Positions 34,046 through 42,259 of a DNA stretch of 64,000 nucleotides are shown here, in pieces. The notes below the pieces were generated by a model, which did not search any database, was not told the origin of the DNA, and was given only the letters and a program-made list of their open reading frames with translations. Positions within the stretch are counted from its first letter, which is position 1. Each line of letters starts with the position of its first letter. The translations under genes and the position numbers were made by a program. The stretch comes from Lachnospiraceae bacterium AC2028 (GTDB taxonomy: Bacteria > Bacillota > Clostridia > Lachnospirales > Lachnospiraceae), in assembly GCA_000702685.1 (NCBI GenBank), contig JNJD01000008.1, forward strand, positions 199,223 through 263,222, given 5' to 3'.

Positions 34046-35080
34046 TTATGCCGCAGGTTCATATGCGTCCGGTGCATAGGCCTCGGCATGTATGAATGCG
34101 TCGGTCCTTACCTTGACGTTTTCCTGAAGATTACGGTAGAAAAACTGATAGTCATAAACATGATAAGCTCCGTTCGGAAGTCCCGTTATCGAAGGCGGAT
34201 AATCCGAAGGATCGATATCTGTGATCTTAAGTACACCACGGTTTTCATCAATGTAGCAGCCGCAGAGAGCTTTTTCTTCCAGTGTGATATTTCCGGAGCG
34301 GTCGGTAAAGCATGCTCCCATATTTTCTTCCTTATATGCGATCGTGGAATCTGTCCTCCAATTGAGAGGATTGATGGTTATCGCGTGAATATCGGACGGA
34401 TAGATGAAAGTTCCGGAAACTGATTCATCCTCACATTCGAAACTTACGACCACGCCGGTATCGCAATCCATCGTAGCGGGAACGATCTGTGGATATGCAT
34501 CAATATCCTCCTGCGTCATGGGCCATCCTATCGCATATACCGCAACAAGTCTCGAATGAAGTTCTTCATCGCCAAAGTATTCTTTTAACAGTCTGTAACA
34601 CATATCGGCTCCCTGCGAAAAACCTGCAAGGATTATGGGACGCCCTTTGTTTTCGTTATCAAGATACCATTTGAAAGCCCTGGAAACATCGCTGTATGCG
34701 ATCTCGAGATACTCCTCCCTTTCCTCTGCGGGAAGCTTGTAAACCTGCATGGAAGCCTGCCTGTAGAAGGGAGCGTACATGCGCGCGCATTCATCGTAAA
34801 TGCCGCGTTCCATATTAAGAGCACCGACAAAGTTTCTCATTGTGGCGGTGTCGGAGAGTGACATATTGTATTCGTCCTTGGTATCTACGGTGGGAGCGAT
34901 AAGGAAGAGATCCGCGGCGTCGGAATCGCCTTCCGCAAAATATGCCCAGTTGGAATTCAGGGAATATTCGGGATCTTTTTCCGTGTGATAAGAGGCGGCA
35001 TAGATTATGCCCACGATCACAGTGATGAGCAGAAGACCGGATACGAGTATTATTCTTTTTTTCAGTCTTTCATCTTCCAT
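34046..35080 (-). CDS. DUF3089 alpha/beta-hydrolase-like protein, membrane anchored
   Basis: 344 residues with an N-terminal membrane anchor (about 10-29) and an extracytoplasmic hydrolase-like domain. ADLFLIAPTVDT, YAPFYRQAS, ILAGFSQGADMCYRLL (nucleophile elbow G-x-S-x-G, serine near residue 154), YAIGWPMT and the late INPLNW block match DUF3089. The substrate is unknown. The TATAAT of the likely promoter (35091-35096 on the minus strand) ends only 10 bases before the ATG, and no ribosome site is visible, so the mRNA may be nearly leaderless. Confidence 0.78.
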   Translation of the reverse strand: MEDERLKKRIILVSGLLLITVIVGIIYAASYHTEKDPEYSLNSNWAYFAEGDSDAADLFLIAPTVDTKDEYNMSLSDTATMRNFVGALNMERGIYDECARMYAPFYRQASMQVYKLPAEEREEYLEIAYSDVSRAFKWYLDNENKGRPIILAGFSQGADMCYRLLKEYFGDEELHSRLVAVYAIGWPMTQEDIDAYPQIVPATMDCDTGVVVSFECEDESVSGTFIYPSDIHAITINPLNWRTDSTIAYKEENMGACFTDRSGNITLEEKALCGCYIDENRGVLKITDIDPSDYPPSITGLPNGAYHVYDYQFFYRNLQENVKVRTDAFIHAEAYAPDAYEPAA

Positions 35081-35090
35081 AGATACTGTA

Positions 35091-35120
35091 ATTATAACTC
35101 ATTTTAAGGGGATTACTCAA
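35091..35120 (-). promoter_or_regulatory. promoter of the DUF3089 gene, very close to its start codon
   Basis: Read on the minus strand: TTGAGT (35120-35115), an 18-base spacer and TATAAT (35096-35091). The start codon at 35080 leaves a leader of only about 4-5 bases. Confidence 0.55.
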
Positions 35121-35143
35121 CGTTTAAGCAGCTATTTCCAATA

Positions 35144-35172
35144 TTTTGATATTGCCTGATTTGTGATATAAT
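35144..35172 (+). promoter_or_regulatory. promoter of the leucine-rich-repeat gene
   Basis: Extended -10 TGATATAAT (TATAAT at 35167-35172) with a weak TTTTGA -35 at 35144-35149, 17 bases apart. Confidence 0.55.
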
Positions 35173-35212
35173 CATTGTTTGTCGAAAGAATAAATAACAA
35201 AGGATATTAAGT

Positions 35213-36808
35213 TTGATGAAGGGCGTAAAAAGAATCGCTGCAACCTTTTTGATAGTTACCGGATTGGCATTGCTCCTGGCTGAAGGAGCGTATGCTTATC
35301 TTGTGCATACACGTTTTGAACTGTTCGGCCATCCCTGCGATATCTACATGGAAAATATTCGGTTCGAAGGAAGTGAGATCACCGATATAGTTTCACTTGA
35401 GAGCGGTCTGAGGAGGTTCCCTCATTTAAAGAGCGTTGATACGGGGTCCTATAAGATGTATGCGGAGGATATTCCCGGACTTAAGACAATGTTTCCCGGT
35501 GTTGATTTCAGATATGATACCTGGGTCAATATCGAAGGAAACGATTATCCGATAGATGCAACCGAGGTCAATCTTACAGATCACGGATATTCCGAACTCG
35601 ACCGGCTTGTTGCAAAGCTGGCGTTTCTTCCCGCACTTGAAACCGTATACTTCGGTGAAAACCATATAACGGCTGCAGATAAATTTCTGCTCATGGACAG
35701 ATTTCCCGGTGTCGATTTCAAGGTTGTTGAGATCTACACCATAGGCGGAGTTGATGCTCCCGCAAATGCGGAAAGCATAGACCTTACGTGGGCAACGATT
35801 GATGACAGCCTGCTGGATAAACTCAGTCTTTTCCCCGATCTTAAGTCCGTAAATCTTCACGGACACGATCTTACCTGGGACGAGAGACTTGAATATGCAA
35901 GAAAATATCCCAAGGTCAATTTCGGATGGGATGTTGAATACGGTGAGGAAGTATATGACTCATCGGAAGTAACCGAGATCGATCTTTCCCGTAAGAGACT
36001 GAGCACCGATGATCTCGAAACACTCAAGGAACTTACCGAACAGATAAGGGGACTCGAAAAGCTCATTGTCTGTGATTGCGGACTTGACAACGAAACTCTC
36101 GGAGAGTTCAGGAAAGTTGTTCCGGACGTCAATGTCGTATGGCGTCTGTATATGGGAAAATGGAGACTGAGGACGGATCAGGTCACATTCTCGGTTCTTA
36201 TCTACAATTACAATTACGAGCGCCTCAGGAGCAAGGATATCCAGTGCCTCAAATACTGCACGGATCTCAGATGCCTTGATCTGGGCCATCAGTCGATCGT
36301 TGATATAAGTGTAATAGGAGAGTATCTGTCGGAGCTTAGGCTTCTCATCATGGCGGATAACTGGATCAATGATCTTACACCGCTCTCGAGATGCAAGCAT
36401 CTGCACTACCTTGAGCTGTTTGTTAACAATATTACCGATCTGTCGCCACTTGCGGAGCTTCACGAACTGGTCGACGTCAATATCAGCTATAACAGACGTC
36501 TCAGCGATATCACTCCACTTTTGTATTCGCCCATGATGGAGAGGATATGGCTTGAGAGCACTTCGGTATCATCCGAGGATTTCGACCTGCTGGAAGCTAC
36601 TTATCCCAATGCTAAGGTGGTACGTGTCGTAAGGGGAAGACCGTCCGTTGACCAGGGCTGGAGGGACGGTTCGGCAAGATATGCCCAGATGATGGATATG
36701 TGGTTCAACAATTATTACGGTGATGAATTTGCTAAATATGACGAGCTTGCGATAGAACTCGGATTAAGGGATGACGAGCCTGAGGAGACCAGATACATAC
36801 CTTATTAG
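35213..36808 (+). CDS. extracytoplasmic leucine-rich-repeat protein
   Basis: 531 residues with an N-terminal signal anchor (about 8-28). The body consists of irregular LRR-like units: an N-terminal set of longer repeats (F-P-x-L-x-S-V-D, P-A-L-E-T-V-Y-F, F-P-D-L-K-S-V-N-L) alternating with the phrase F/Y-P-G-V-D-F, then classical bacterial LRRs near residues 340-440 (LRCLDLGHQSIVDISVIGE, LRLLIMADNWINDLTPLSRC, LHYLELFVNNITDLSPLAEL, LVDVNISYN). Such proteins are surface binding proteins; the ligand is unknown. It is transcribed divergently from the DUF3089 gene. Confidence 0.78.
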   Translation: MMKGVKRIAATFLIVTGLALLLAEGAYAYLVHTRFELFGHPCDIYMENIRFEGSEITDIVSLESGLRRFPHLKSVDTGSYKMYAEDIPGLKTMFPGVDFRYDTWVNIEGNDYPIDATEVNLTDHGYSELDRLVAKLAFLPALETVYFGENHITAADKFLLMDRFPGVDFKVVEIYTIGGVDAPANAESIDLTWATIDDSLLDKLSLFPDLKSVNLHGHDLTWDERLEYARKYPKVNFGWDVEYGEEVYDSSEVTEIDLSRKRLSTDDLETLKELTEQIRGLEKLIVCDCGLDNETLGEFRKVVPDVNVVWRLYMGKWRLRTDQVTFSVLIYNYNYERLRSKDIQCLKYCTDLRCLDLGHQSIVDISVIGEYLSELRLLIMADNWINDLTPLSRCKHLHYLELFVNNITDLSPLAELHELVDVNISYNRRLSDITPLLYSPMMERIWLESTSVSSEDFDLLEATYPNAKVVRVVRGRPSVDQGWRDGSARYAQMMDMWFNNYYGDEFAKYDELAIELGLRDDEPEETRYIPY

Positions 36809-36871
36809 GCATATGTAAAACTGCGGTTTTCCGCGTGATCGCGCGGTTTGTCATAAAAGAAAAAATAAGTG

Positions 36872-36900
36872 TTGCAATTGCCATTTCACTATGATATTAT
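36872..36900 (+). promoter_or_regulatory. sigma-A promoter of tRNA-Pro
   Basis: TTGCAA at 36872-36877, a 17-base spacer and TATTAT at 36895-36900, 18 bases before the tRNA; the same hexamers as the rpmE promoter. Confidence 0.75.
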
Positions 36901-36918
36901 TATCAAGCTGTTGAAAAA

Positions 36919-36993
36919 CGGGGTGTGGCTCAGCTTGGTTAGAGCGCCGTCTTAGGGAGGCGGAGGTCGCGAGTTCGAATCCCGCCACTCCGA
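36919..36993 (+). tRNA. tRNA-Pro (anticodon AGG)
   Basis: 75-base cloverleaf: acceptor CGGGGTG/CACTCCG, discriminator A, no encoded CCA. D-arm GCTC/GAGC. Anticodon stem CCGTC/GGCGG with loop TTAGGGA, giving anticodon AGG (reads CCU; A34 is probably modified to inosine or read as is). T-arm GCGAG-TTCGAAT-CCCGC contains one A-C mismatch. The sequence matches bacterial tRNA-Pro. The 3' strand is repeated in inverted form downstream (see 36986-37061). Confidence 0.88.
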
Positions 36994-37061
36994 TAAAGTT
37001 AGAACCCGTACACGAAGGAGACGTTACTCCGAGTGTTACGGGTTCTTGCTTTATCGGAGTG
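36986..37061 (+). repeat. nested hairpin pairing with the tRNA-Pro 3' end
   Basis: CACTCCGATAAAG (36986-36998, including the tRNA acceptor 3' strand) is perfectly complementary to CTTTATCGGAGTG (37049-37061). Inside it AGAACCCGTA (37001-37010) pairs with TACGGGTTCT (37037-37046), and GGAG/CTCC closes an inner loop. The 76-base structure would compete with the tRNA acceptor stem in the primary transcript. Confidence 0.8.
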
Positions 37062-37073
37062 GATGCACTCACG

Positions 37074-37111
37074 AAAAAAATACCTTCACCGATCGGTGAA
37101 GGTATTTTTTT
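37074..37111. terminator. bidirectional intrinsic terminator after tRNA-Pro
   Basis: Perfect 38-base palindrome: A7, stem TACCTTCACCGA mirrored, T7. The remaining stretch to 37275 is very A/T-rich with no clear promoter. Confidence 0.92.
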
Positions 37112-37275
37112 CGTTTTTGGATCCACTTGCGGTTCTTTTTTTTATATTGTTATAAATCGTTTAAGGACTTTTTTGTCATAATTCTCGATTTTTTTGCCAA
37201 ATGTACCACAATATATTGTATTTTAAGTTTTTTTAGTTGCTATTTCTCGAATTGAACATTAAAATTATATTAACT

Positions 37276-38418
37276 ATGAACAAACCTGAGGATATAGCGA
37301 GAAGTAAAATCATCAAGGTATTTTTCCAGCTGACGGCGCTCGGCTTTCTTGCGAGTGTGATTATTTTTGCTGTCAGTTATTTCAGGAATAATATTACCTA
37401 TGATATAAGACTGTACGTCGCACTCAGGATCGTTCTTCCCACGATCGTCAACTTTGCGGCTGCGATCGCTACGTTTTTCGTCAACAGATCCCAGAGCTTC
37501 AACAATTACACAAAGTGCGCCGTATGTTCTTTTGCATTTGCAACCATAGGCGGAAGCTTCTCTTTCTGGAACGGCTATTATGTGGCTCTCTGGTGCCTGC
37601 CGGTTCTTGCCGTTATGTTCTGCAGCGTATTCCACGAGATGCACCTTCTTTTCGGTGTAACCGTGTATTCGATAATCCTTGTTGCCGTCTCGGCATTCTA
37701 TGAGATGCTCAGATTCCCGGATAATTATATGTATTATCTGGAGATCATGCTTGTCGTCATGATGGTCCTTGCGTGCGGAGCAATGGTTTCCCGCAACATG
37801 ATCATCTACAACAAGGAGATGTACAACATCCTTTATGATGCGAATGAAAAGAGCGATAAGTACCGTAAGCGCCTCGAGACCGATCAGCTGACCTATCTTC
37901 ACACCAGGCCCTATGCCCAGGAGAAGGCAGACATCTTCCTTCTCGATGCGAGCGAGGAACATCCTGTTTCTCTTGCAGTTGTCGACCTTGATTTCTTTAA
38001 GAGCATCAACGATACATACGGACATAAGAACGGTGACGTTGTTCTCTGGAAGTTCGGAGATACCGTCAACAAGAATATGAAGGATAACCTCGTGGTCGGC
38101 AGATACGGCGGAGAGGAATTCATCTTCGTATTCGACGGCGGTGATTACCATGACCATATCAAGTATATGGACGAGCTCAGGGAGAAATTCGGTAAGATCC
38201 ATTACAAATTCACCGACAGGAGCGTAACCTTCAGCTGCGGTATCGTAACGGCTTATTATCCCACCACATTCTCCGATGCGTTCAAGTATGCCGACGCAGG
38301 CGTATATTATTCCAAGGAGAACGGAAGGAACCGTGTGACGGCTTATCTGATGCCTCCGCAGACCAAGGCACAGGATAATTACCCGAAGACGGGAGATCTC
38401 AGACCCGAGAATAACTGA
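37276..38418 (+). CDS. membrane diguanylate cyclase (GGDEF)
   Basis: 380 residues from ATG 37276 (MNKPEDIARS); a TTG at 37237 would add 13 residues, and neither start has a strong ribosome site. Five to six membrane segments (about residues 15-185) form an unassigned sensor. The GGDEF domain (about 210-365) has ETDQLTYLHTRPYA, AVVDLDFFKSINDTYGHKNGD and the active loop GRYGGEEFIFVF, then SCGIVTAYYP and FKYADAGVYYSKENGRNRV. It should synthesise c-di-GMP from GTP. No inhibitory I-site R-x-x-D is seen before the loop. Monocistronic, with a terminator after it. Confidence 0.87.
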   Translation: MNKPEDIARSKIIKVFFQLTALGFLASVIIFAVSYFRNNITYDIRLYVALRIVLPTIVNFAAAIATFFVNRSQSFNNYTKCAVCSFAFATIGGSFSFWNGYYVALWCLPVLAVMFCSVFHEMHLLFGVTVYSIILVAVSAFYEMLRFPDNYMYYLEIMLVVMMVLACGAMVSRNMIIYNKEMYNILYDANEKSDKYRKRLETDQLTYLHTRPYAQEKADIFLLDASEEHPVSLAVVDLDFFKSINDTYGHKNGDVVLWKFGDTVNKNMKDNLVVGRYGGEEFIFVFDGGDYHDHIKYMDELREKFGKIHYKFTDRSVTFSCGIVTAYYPTTFSDAFKYADAGVYYSKENGRNRVTAYLMPPQTKAQDNYPKTGDLRPENN

Positions 38419-38450
38419 TACATGTTAAAAGAAAACATATAAGACCCTTC

Positions 38451-38480
38451 AAGGACCGGTTTTTATGCCGGTCCTTTTTG
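38451..38480 (+). terminator. intrinsic terminator after the GGDEF gene
   Basis: AAGGACCGG / CCGGTCCTT hairpin followed by TTTTG. Confidence 0.85.
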
Positions 38481-38581
38481 TGTGTAAAATTTTACACATG
38501 CAATCCTGTAGACTATGGATCGTAAAGGAAAACAATACCGGGTTTCACACCGGATAAGCGATTGAAAACAGGAGGTTCATT

Positions 38582-38971
38582 ATGAAAAGAGTCGGCAGGA
38601 TCTTCAGATCGGAATATTTATTCCTGGGTCTTTTGACAGTGATTCTCATACTCGGAGCGTTTTTTCTTTTTTCCATTACGGTGAAGGGGAACCGCTCGGA
38701 CGATAACAGGATCTGGAACGAATATTATGCACCTGTTGAAAGTGAGTATGTAAGTCAGGTAAGGGGATATCTGAACGATAACGGATATGTCAATTCCGGA
38801 GTCACCCTTACCCACACGACAGATGAGAACCTGAACAGGGTCTATACGCTCAGAGTACACAACAGAAGGCTCAGCGGATGCAGCGGGGAAAGGAGGGAAG
38901 AACTGAGTGAAGTACTCAGGTCCATGGGCTTTGAGGATGACAGATGCGTGATATGCGTGGAGCTTTCCTGA
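38582..38971 (+). CDS. small membrane-anchored protein of unknown function
   Basis: 129 residues with one N-terminal membrane segment (about 12-32, YLFLGLLTVILILGAFFLFS) and an outside domain of about 95 residues ending in two Cys near the C terminus (RCVICVELS) plus one in SGCSGER. No recognised family. ACAGGAGG precedes the ATG at good spacing, and codon use looks like its neighbours, so it is likely a real gene. The C-terminal alpha/beta pattern (YTLRVHNRRLSG, ELSEVLRSMGFE) hints at a small ACT- or POTRA-like fold, which is only a guess. Confidence 0.6.
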   Translation: MKRVGRIFRSEYLFLGLLTVILILGAFFLFSITVKGNRSDDNRIWNEYYAPVESEYVSQVRGYLNDNGYVNSGVTLTHTTDENLNRVYTLRVHNRRLSGCSGERREELSEVLRSMGFEDDRCVICVELS

Positions 38972-39047
38972 CACGCATACGGAGTTAGATTTTTGACGGC
39001 AGATGGGGTATAATGGGACATAAGTTTTGAACCCGAAAGGAGACCAT

Positions 39048-39587
39048 ATGCCTACGCCTGTCGAAGGAGAACTTTACAGACATTTCAAAGGCGGTCTGTA
39101 CAGGATCGTCACTATCGCACAACATACAGAAAATGCGGAGGGCCTCGTCGTATACAGATCCGAGGAAGATCCTTCAAAAGTGTGGGCCAGACCGGTTGCT
39201 CTTTTCTGTTCACCGGTGGATAAGGTGAAATATCCGGATGCCGCACAGGAGATGAGATTCGAAAAGGTTTCGGAAGACGGAAAAGCAGTTTCTCCGGCAA
39301 CTGCATCATCGCAGACCGTGAAGGCTTCCGTATCCGCTGCGCCGAAGACATCGGACGGAGAGGAACTCGATCCCGAGGTTGAGGAATTTTTGGATGCCAA
39401 GAGTTCCAATGACAGGCTCCATATCCTTGCTTCACTCAACCACAGGCTTACGGATGAAATGCTCATCACAATGGCTACTGCCTGCGACGTGGAGCTTCCG
39501 GAGGGAGATATACGTACCAAGTATCAGTCTCTCAGGGAATCATTGATCATTCTCGGTAAGTATGAAGGCGAAAGACTCAGAAAGTGA
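39048..39587 (+). CDS. DUF1653 domain protein
   Basis: 179 residues from ATG 39048, chosen because AAGGAG lies 5 bases upstream. Residues 1-70 form the DUF1653 domain (GELYRHFKGGLYRIVTIAQHTE, LVVYRSEEDPSKVWARPVALFCSPVD), a small beta fold of unknown role often found as a stand-alone 70-residue protein. The C-terminal half, after a Ser/Ala-rich linker, is helical and ends in IRTKYQSLRESLIILGKYEGERLRK. It lies 28 bases upstream of a 5'-nucleotidase gene, with which it is probably cotranscribed. Confidence 0.8.
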   Translation: MPTPVEGELYRHFKGGLYRIVTIAQHTENAEGLVVYRSEEDPSKVWARPVALFCSPVDKVKYPDAAQEMRFEKVSEDGKAVSPATASSQTVKASVSAAPKTSDGEELDPEVEEFLDAKSSNDRLHILASLNHRLTDEMLITMATACDVELPEGDIRTKYQSLRESLIILGKYEGERLRK

Positions 39588-39615
39588 CTTTTGTACAGCC
39601 CCCTAAGGAGGGCTT

Positions 39616-40557
39616 ATGTCATACAAACTTGAAGATAAAATGGTCATAGGAGTATCATCGAGAGCTCTTTTTGACCTTACCAAAGAAAACGAAATATTCG
39701 AAAAGGAAGGCCTGGATGCCTATCAGTCCTACCAGTTCGAGCATGAGAAGGATATACTCGAACCCGGCCCCGGTTTTTCGCTTATAAAGAGTCTTCTTGC
39801 TCTTAACGATAAAGATCCGGAGAATCCCCTGGTGGAAGTCATAATCATGTCCAGGAATTCCACCAATACATCCCTCAGGGTTTTTAATTCCATCAAGCAT
39901 TACGGACTTAAGATAACCCGTGCGGTGCTTGCGAGCGGTTCTTCGCTTTCACCTTATCTTCAGGCGTTCAAGACGGATCTGTTCCTTTCCGCATACGAGG
40001 ATGATGTGCAGAATGCGATAAACAGCGGTATTGCCGCAGGTATGATCCTTACGGATCATTCGTATTCCGGTGCGACCGACGGTTCCATAAGGATCGCATT
40101 CGACGGAGACGCCGTGCTTTTTGATGATGCATCGGAAGTTATCTACAAGGAAAAGGGACTTGAAGCATTTGAGGAGAATGAAGCTGTCAACGCGGATAAT
40201 CCTCTGAACGAGGGACCGTTTGCGGGATTCCTCAAAAAGCTCACCTGGATCAGGAATAAATACGGTTCCGATGAATGTCCCATCCGCACCGCACTTGTCA
40301 CCGCAAGGAGTGCCCCTGCGCATGAAAGAGTCATCAAGACTCTCCGCAGCTGGAACGTCAGGCTTGATGAAGCGTTCTTTCTCGGCGGCGTGGAGAAGAA
40401 GGAGATCCTCAAGGCATTCGGTGCACAGATATTCTTCGACGATCAATCGGTACATACCGATCCCGCATCGGAGGAGGTTCCCAGTGCAAGGGTTCCCTAT
40501 AAGGGAGGACGCCTGGGATATGACGGAGATGTTAATAACGGGCCCGGAGATGCTTAG
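39616..40557 (+). CDS. cytosolic 5'-nucleotidase (PF06189, NT5C1-like)
   Basis: 313 residues, HAD-like phosphatase expected to dephosphorylate nucleoside monophosphates (AMP/IMP type). Motifs: VIGVSSRALFDLTKEN at the N terminus, the family block VEVIIMSRNSTNTSLRVFNSI, RIAFDGDAVLFDD (HAD D-x-D), TARSAPAHERVIKTLRSWNVRLDEAFFLGGVEK and IFFDDQSVH. Its length fits this bacterial family. AAGGAGGGC precedes the ATG. The 77 bases to the next gene contain only a short CGGCTTGATAAGCCG hairpin. Confidence 0.87.
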   Translation: MSYKLEDKMVIGVSSRALFDLTKENEIFEKEGLDAYQSYQFEHEKDILEPGPGFSLIKSLLALNDKDPENPLVEVIIMSRNSTNTSLRVFNSIKHYGLKITRAVLASGSSLSPYLQAFKTDLFLSAYEDDVQNAINSGIAAGMILTDHSYSGATDGSIRIAFDGDAVLFDDASEVIYKEKGLEAFEENEAVNADNPLNEGPFAGFLKKLTWIRNKYGSDECPIRTALVTARSAPAHERVIKTLRSWNVRLDEAFFLGGVEKKEILKAFGAQIFFDDQSVHTDPASEEVPSARVPYKGGRLGYDGDVNNGPGDA

Positions 40558-40633
40558 CCTGCCGCAAGGCCGGTGAAGGCTTTCGCGGACACGAGATGTA
40601 AAGGAGTCGGCTTGATAAGCCGGAAGTAAAGAA

Positions 40634-41662
40634 ATGAAGCTTTTAACGATAACCATTCCCTGCTATAATTCCGCAGCATATATGAGGAAGGCCATAGAAT
40701 CGCTCCTTCCCGGCGGGGATGATGTAGAGATCCTCGTGGTGAACGACGGATCCACCAAGGACAACACCCTTGAGATTGCCAAAGAGTATGAGGAGAAATA
40801 TCCCGGAATAGTCCGTGCCATAGACCAGCCCAACAAGGGACACGGCGGTGCGGTCAATACAGGAATCCAGAACGCGACCGGACTATTCTTCAAGGTCGTA
40901 GATTCCGATGACTGGGTCAAGAAGAGCGCATATGCGAAGATCCTGGGCAAGCTCAAAGAGATCGTAATGTGCGGAGAAAAGCTCGATCTTCTCATCAGCA
41001 ACTATGTTTATGAGAAGGACGGAGAGAAGAAAAAGAAGGTCATACATTTCCGCAGGATGTTCCCGCAGGATGAGATCTTCACATGGAGCGACTGCCATCA
41101 TTTCTCCAAGGGCCATTACATTCTGATGCACTCCGCGATATACAGGACACAGATACTCAGGGACTGCGGAATGGTCCTTCCCGAGCATACATTCTATGTT
41201 GATAATATCTATGTTTATGAGCCTCTTCTTCATGTCGAGAAGATGTGTTATCTGGATGTAAACTTCTACAGATACTACATCGGACGTGACGATCAGTCCG
41301 TAAATGAAGAGATAATGATCTCCAGGATAGACCAGCAGCTCAGGGTCAATTACCTGATGGTCGATTATCTCATCGATAACAAATCCAAGGCCCTGAAGGA
41401 TAAGAAGAGATATAAGTATATGAGGAATTATCTGGAGATCATCACCACGATATCCTCGATCCTTCTCATCAAGAAGAACACCGACGACAGCCTTCAGGAA
41501 AAGCGTAAGCTCTGGACATATATCAAGGGACGAGACAAGCATCTCTGGGCTTACCTCAGAAGCGGAATTGCAGGAAATGCAATGAACCTTCCCGGAAAGG
41601 GCGGACGCAAAGTTTCCGTAGAATGCTACAAGATAGCGCAGAAGATCTTTAAATTCAACTGA
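40634..41662 (+). CDS. family 2 glycosyltransferase
   Basis: 342 residues, GT-A fold. LLTITIPCYNSAAYMRKAIESLL, VVNDGSTKDNT, KGHGGAVNTGIQNATGLFFKVVDSDDWV (metal-binding D-x-D) are classical. The C-terminal part has basic helices (KDKKRYKYMRNYLEIITT) suggesting membrane association but no membrane segment. Donor and acceptor sugars are unknown. No other envelope polysaccharide gene is adjacent. A terminator follows 12 bases after the stop. Confidence 0.87.
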   Translation: MKLLTITIPCYNSAAYMRKAIESLLPGGDDVEILVVNDGSTKDNTLEIAKEYEEKYPGIVRAIDQPNKGHGGAVNTGIQNATGLFFKVVDSDDWVKKSAYAKILGKLKEIVMCGEKLDLLISNYVYEKDGEKKKKVIHFRRMFPQDEIFTWSDCHHFSKGHYILMHSAIYRTQILRDCGMVLPEHTFYVDNIYVYEPLLHVEKMCYLDVNFYRYYIGRDDQSVNEEIMISRIDQQLRVNYLMVDYLIDNKSKALKDKKRYKYMRNYLEIITTISSILLIKKNTDDSLQEKRKLWTYIKGRDKHLWAYLRSGIAGNAMNLPGKGGRKVSVECYKIAQKIFKFN

Positions 41663-41674
41663 CCTGCAATCTGC

Positions 41675-41702
41675 TCCCCGCTTAGTGGCGGGGATTTTTT
41701 TT
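41675..41702 (+). terminator. intrinsic terminator after the glycosyltransferase gene
   Basis: TCCCCGC / GCGGGGA hairpin followed by eight T. Confidence 0.92.
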
Positions 41703-41706
41703 GTTG

Positions 41707-41735
41707 TTGACAATTGTATATATAGTGTATATATT
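41707..41735 (+). promoter_or_regulatory. sigma-A promoter of GntR/ABC operon 1
   Basis: Perfect TTGACA at 41707-41712, a 17-base spacer and TATATT at 41730-41735. Confidence 0.85.
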
Positions 41736-41748
41736 GAATATATACAAT
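41713..41748. promoter_or_regulatory. probable operator of GntR regulator 1
   Basis: An 11-base perfect inverted repeat, ATTGTATATAT (41713-41723) and ATATATACAAT (41738-41748), straddles the -10 box. It is the likely autorepression site of the GntR protein encoded just downstream. Confidence 0.7.
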
Positions 41749-41815
41749 GATTAATCATTAAGACGGAGAGGTTCATGCGCAGGACCGATCCGTCAGGCGC
41801 GCAAAGGAAATCCAT

Positions 41816-42202
41816 ATGGACATTATCATCAGCAACACCTCGGGAGTGCCCATTTACGAGCAGATCGAGGAACAGATCAAGAGCCTGATCATGACAGGCG
41901 AACTTGCGGCAGGGGACGCCCTTCCGTCGATGAGGATCCTGGCCAAGGATCTCAGGATCAGTGTCATCACGACAAAGAGAGCATTCGAGGATCTCGAACG
42001 TGACGGCTACATTGAATCCGTTGTGGGCAAGGGAAGCTTTGTAAAGGGCATCAATCCCGAACTCATGAAGGAGAATATGAAGTACGCCATAGAGGAGTAT
42101 CTTGAGAAGGCCGCTGATAAGGCGGTCATAGGCAGGATATCCTTGGACGAGATCAAAGAGATGCTCGAGATCATCTACGAAGAGAGAGCAAATCGGGAGT
42201 GA
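41816..42202 (+). CDS. GntR family regulator, YtrA subfamily
   Basis: 128 residues. The N-terminal winged helix-turn-helix (VPIYEQIEEQIKSLIMTGELAAGDALPSMRILAKDLRISVITTKRAFEDLERDGYIESVVGKGSFV, about 10-78) is followed by a short dimerisation tail, the mark of the YtrA subfamily. These act as repressors of adjacent ABC transporter genes, commonly responding to cell-wall-active peptides. The downstream ATPase and permeases and the dyad at 41713 fit this. Paralogous to the regulator at 57444. Confidence 0.88.
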   Translation: MDIIISNTSGVPIYEQIEEQIKSLIMTGELAAGDALPSMRILAKDLRISVITTKRAFEDLERDGYIESVVGKGSFVKGINPELMKENMKYAIEEYLEKAADKAVIGRISLDEIKEMLEIIYEERANRE

Positions 42203-42212
42203 AGGGAATAAG

Positions 42213-42241
42213 GTGAACGGAGGAACCGTCCCCTTGTTCAC
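42213..42241. repeat. dispersed 29-base palindrome, type B, intact
   Basis: GTGAACGG...CCTTGTTCAC with core GGAACCGTCCC; 10 bases after the GntR stop and inside the operon, 18 bases before the ABC ATPase gene. Confidence 0.85.
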
Positions 42242-42259
42242 ACTCAATGAGGTATAGAC

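Noticed and set aside
36851-37126. Minus-strand 91-codon ORF across tRNA-Pro (contains GVAGFELATSASL)
   Set aside because: Translation of the antisense strand of a tRNA gene; this sequence pattern is a well-known false protein.
38993-39014. Promoter TTGACG...TATAAT before the DUF1653 gene
   Set aside because: The spacer is only 10 bases; the TATAAT may be real, but the -35 is not at a usable distance.
40883-42247. Minus-strand 454-codon ORF opposite the glycosyltransferase and GntR genes
   Set aside because: It runs through a terminator, a promoter and two confident genes on the other strand; the composition is antisense-like.
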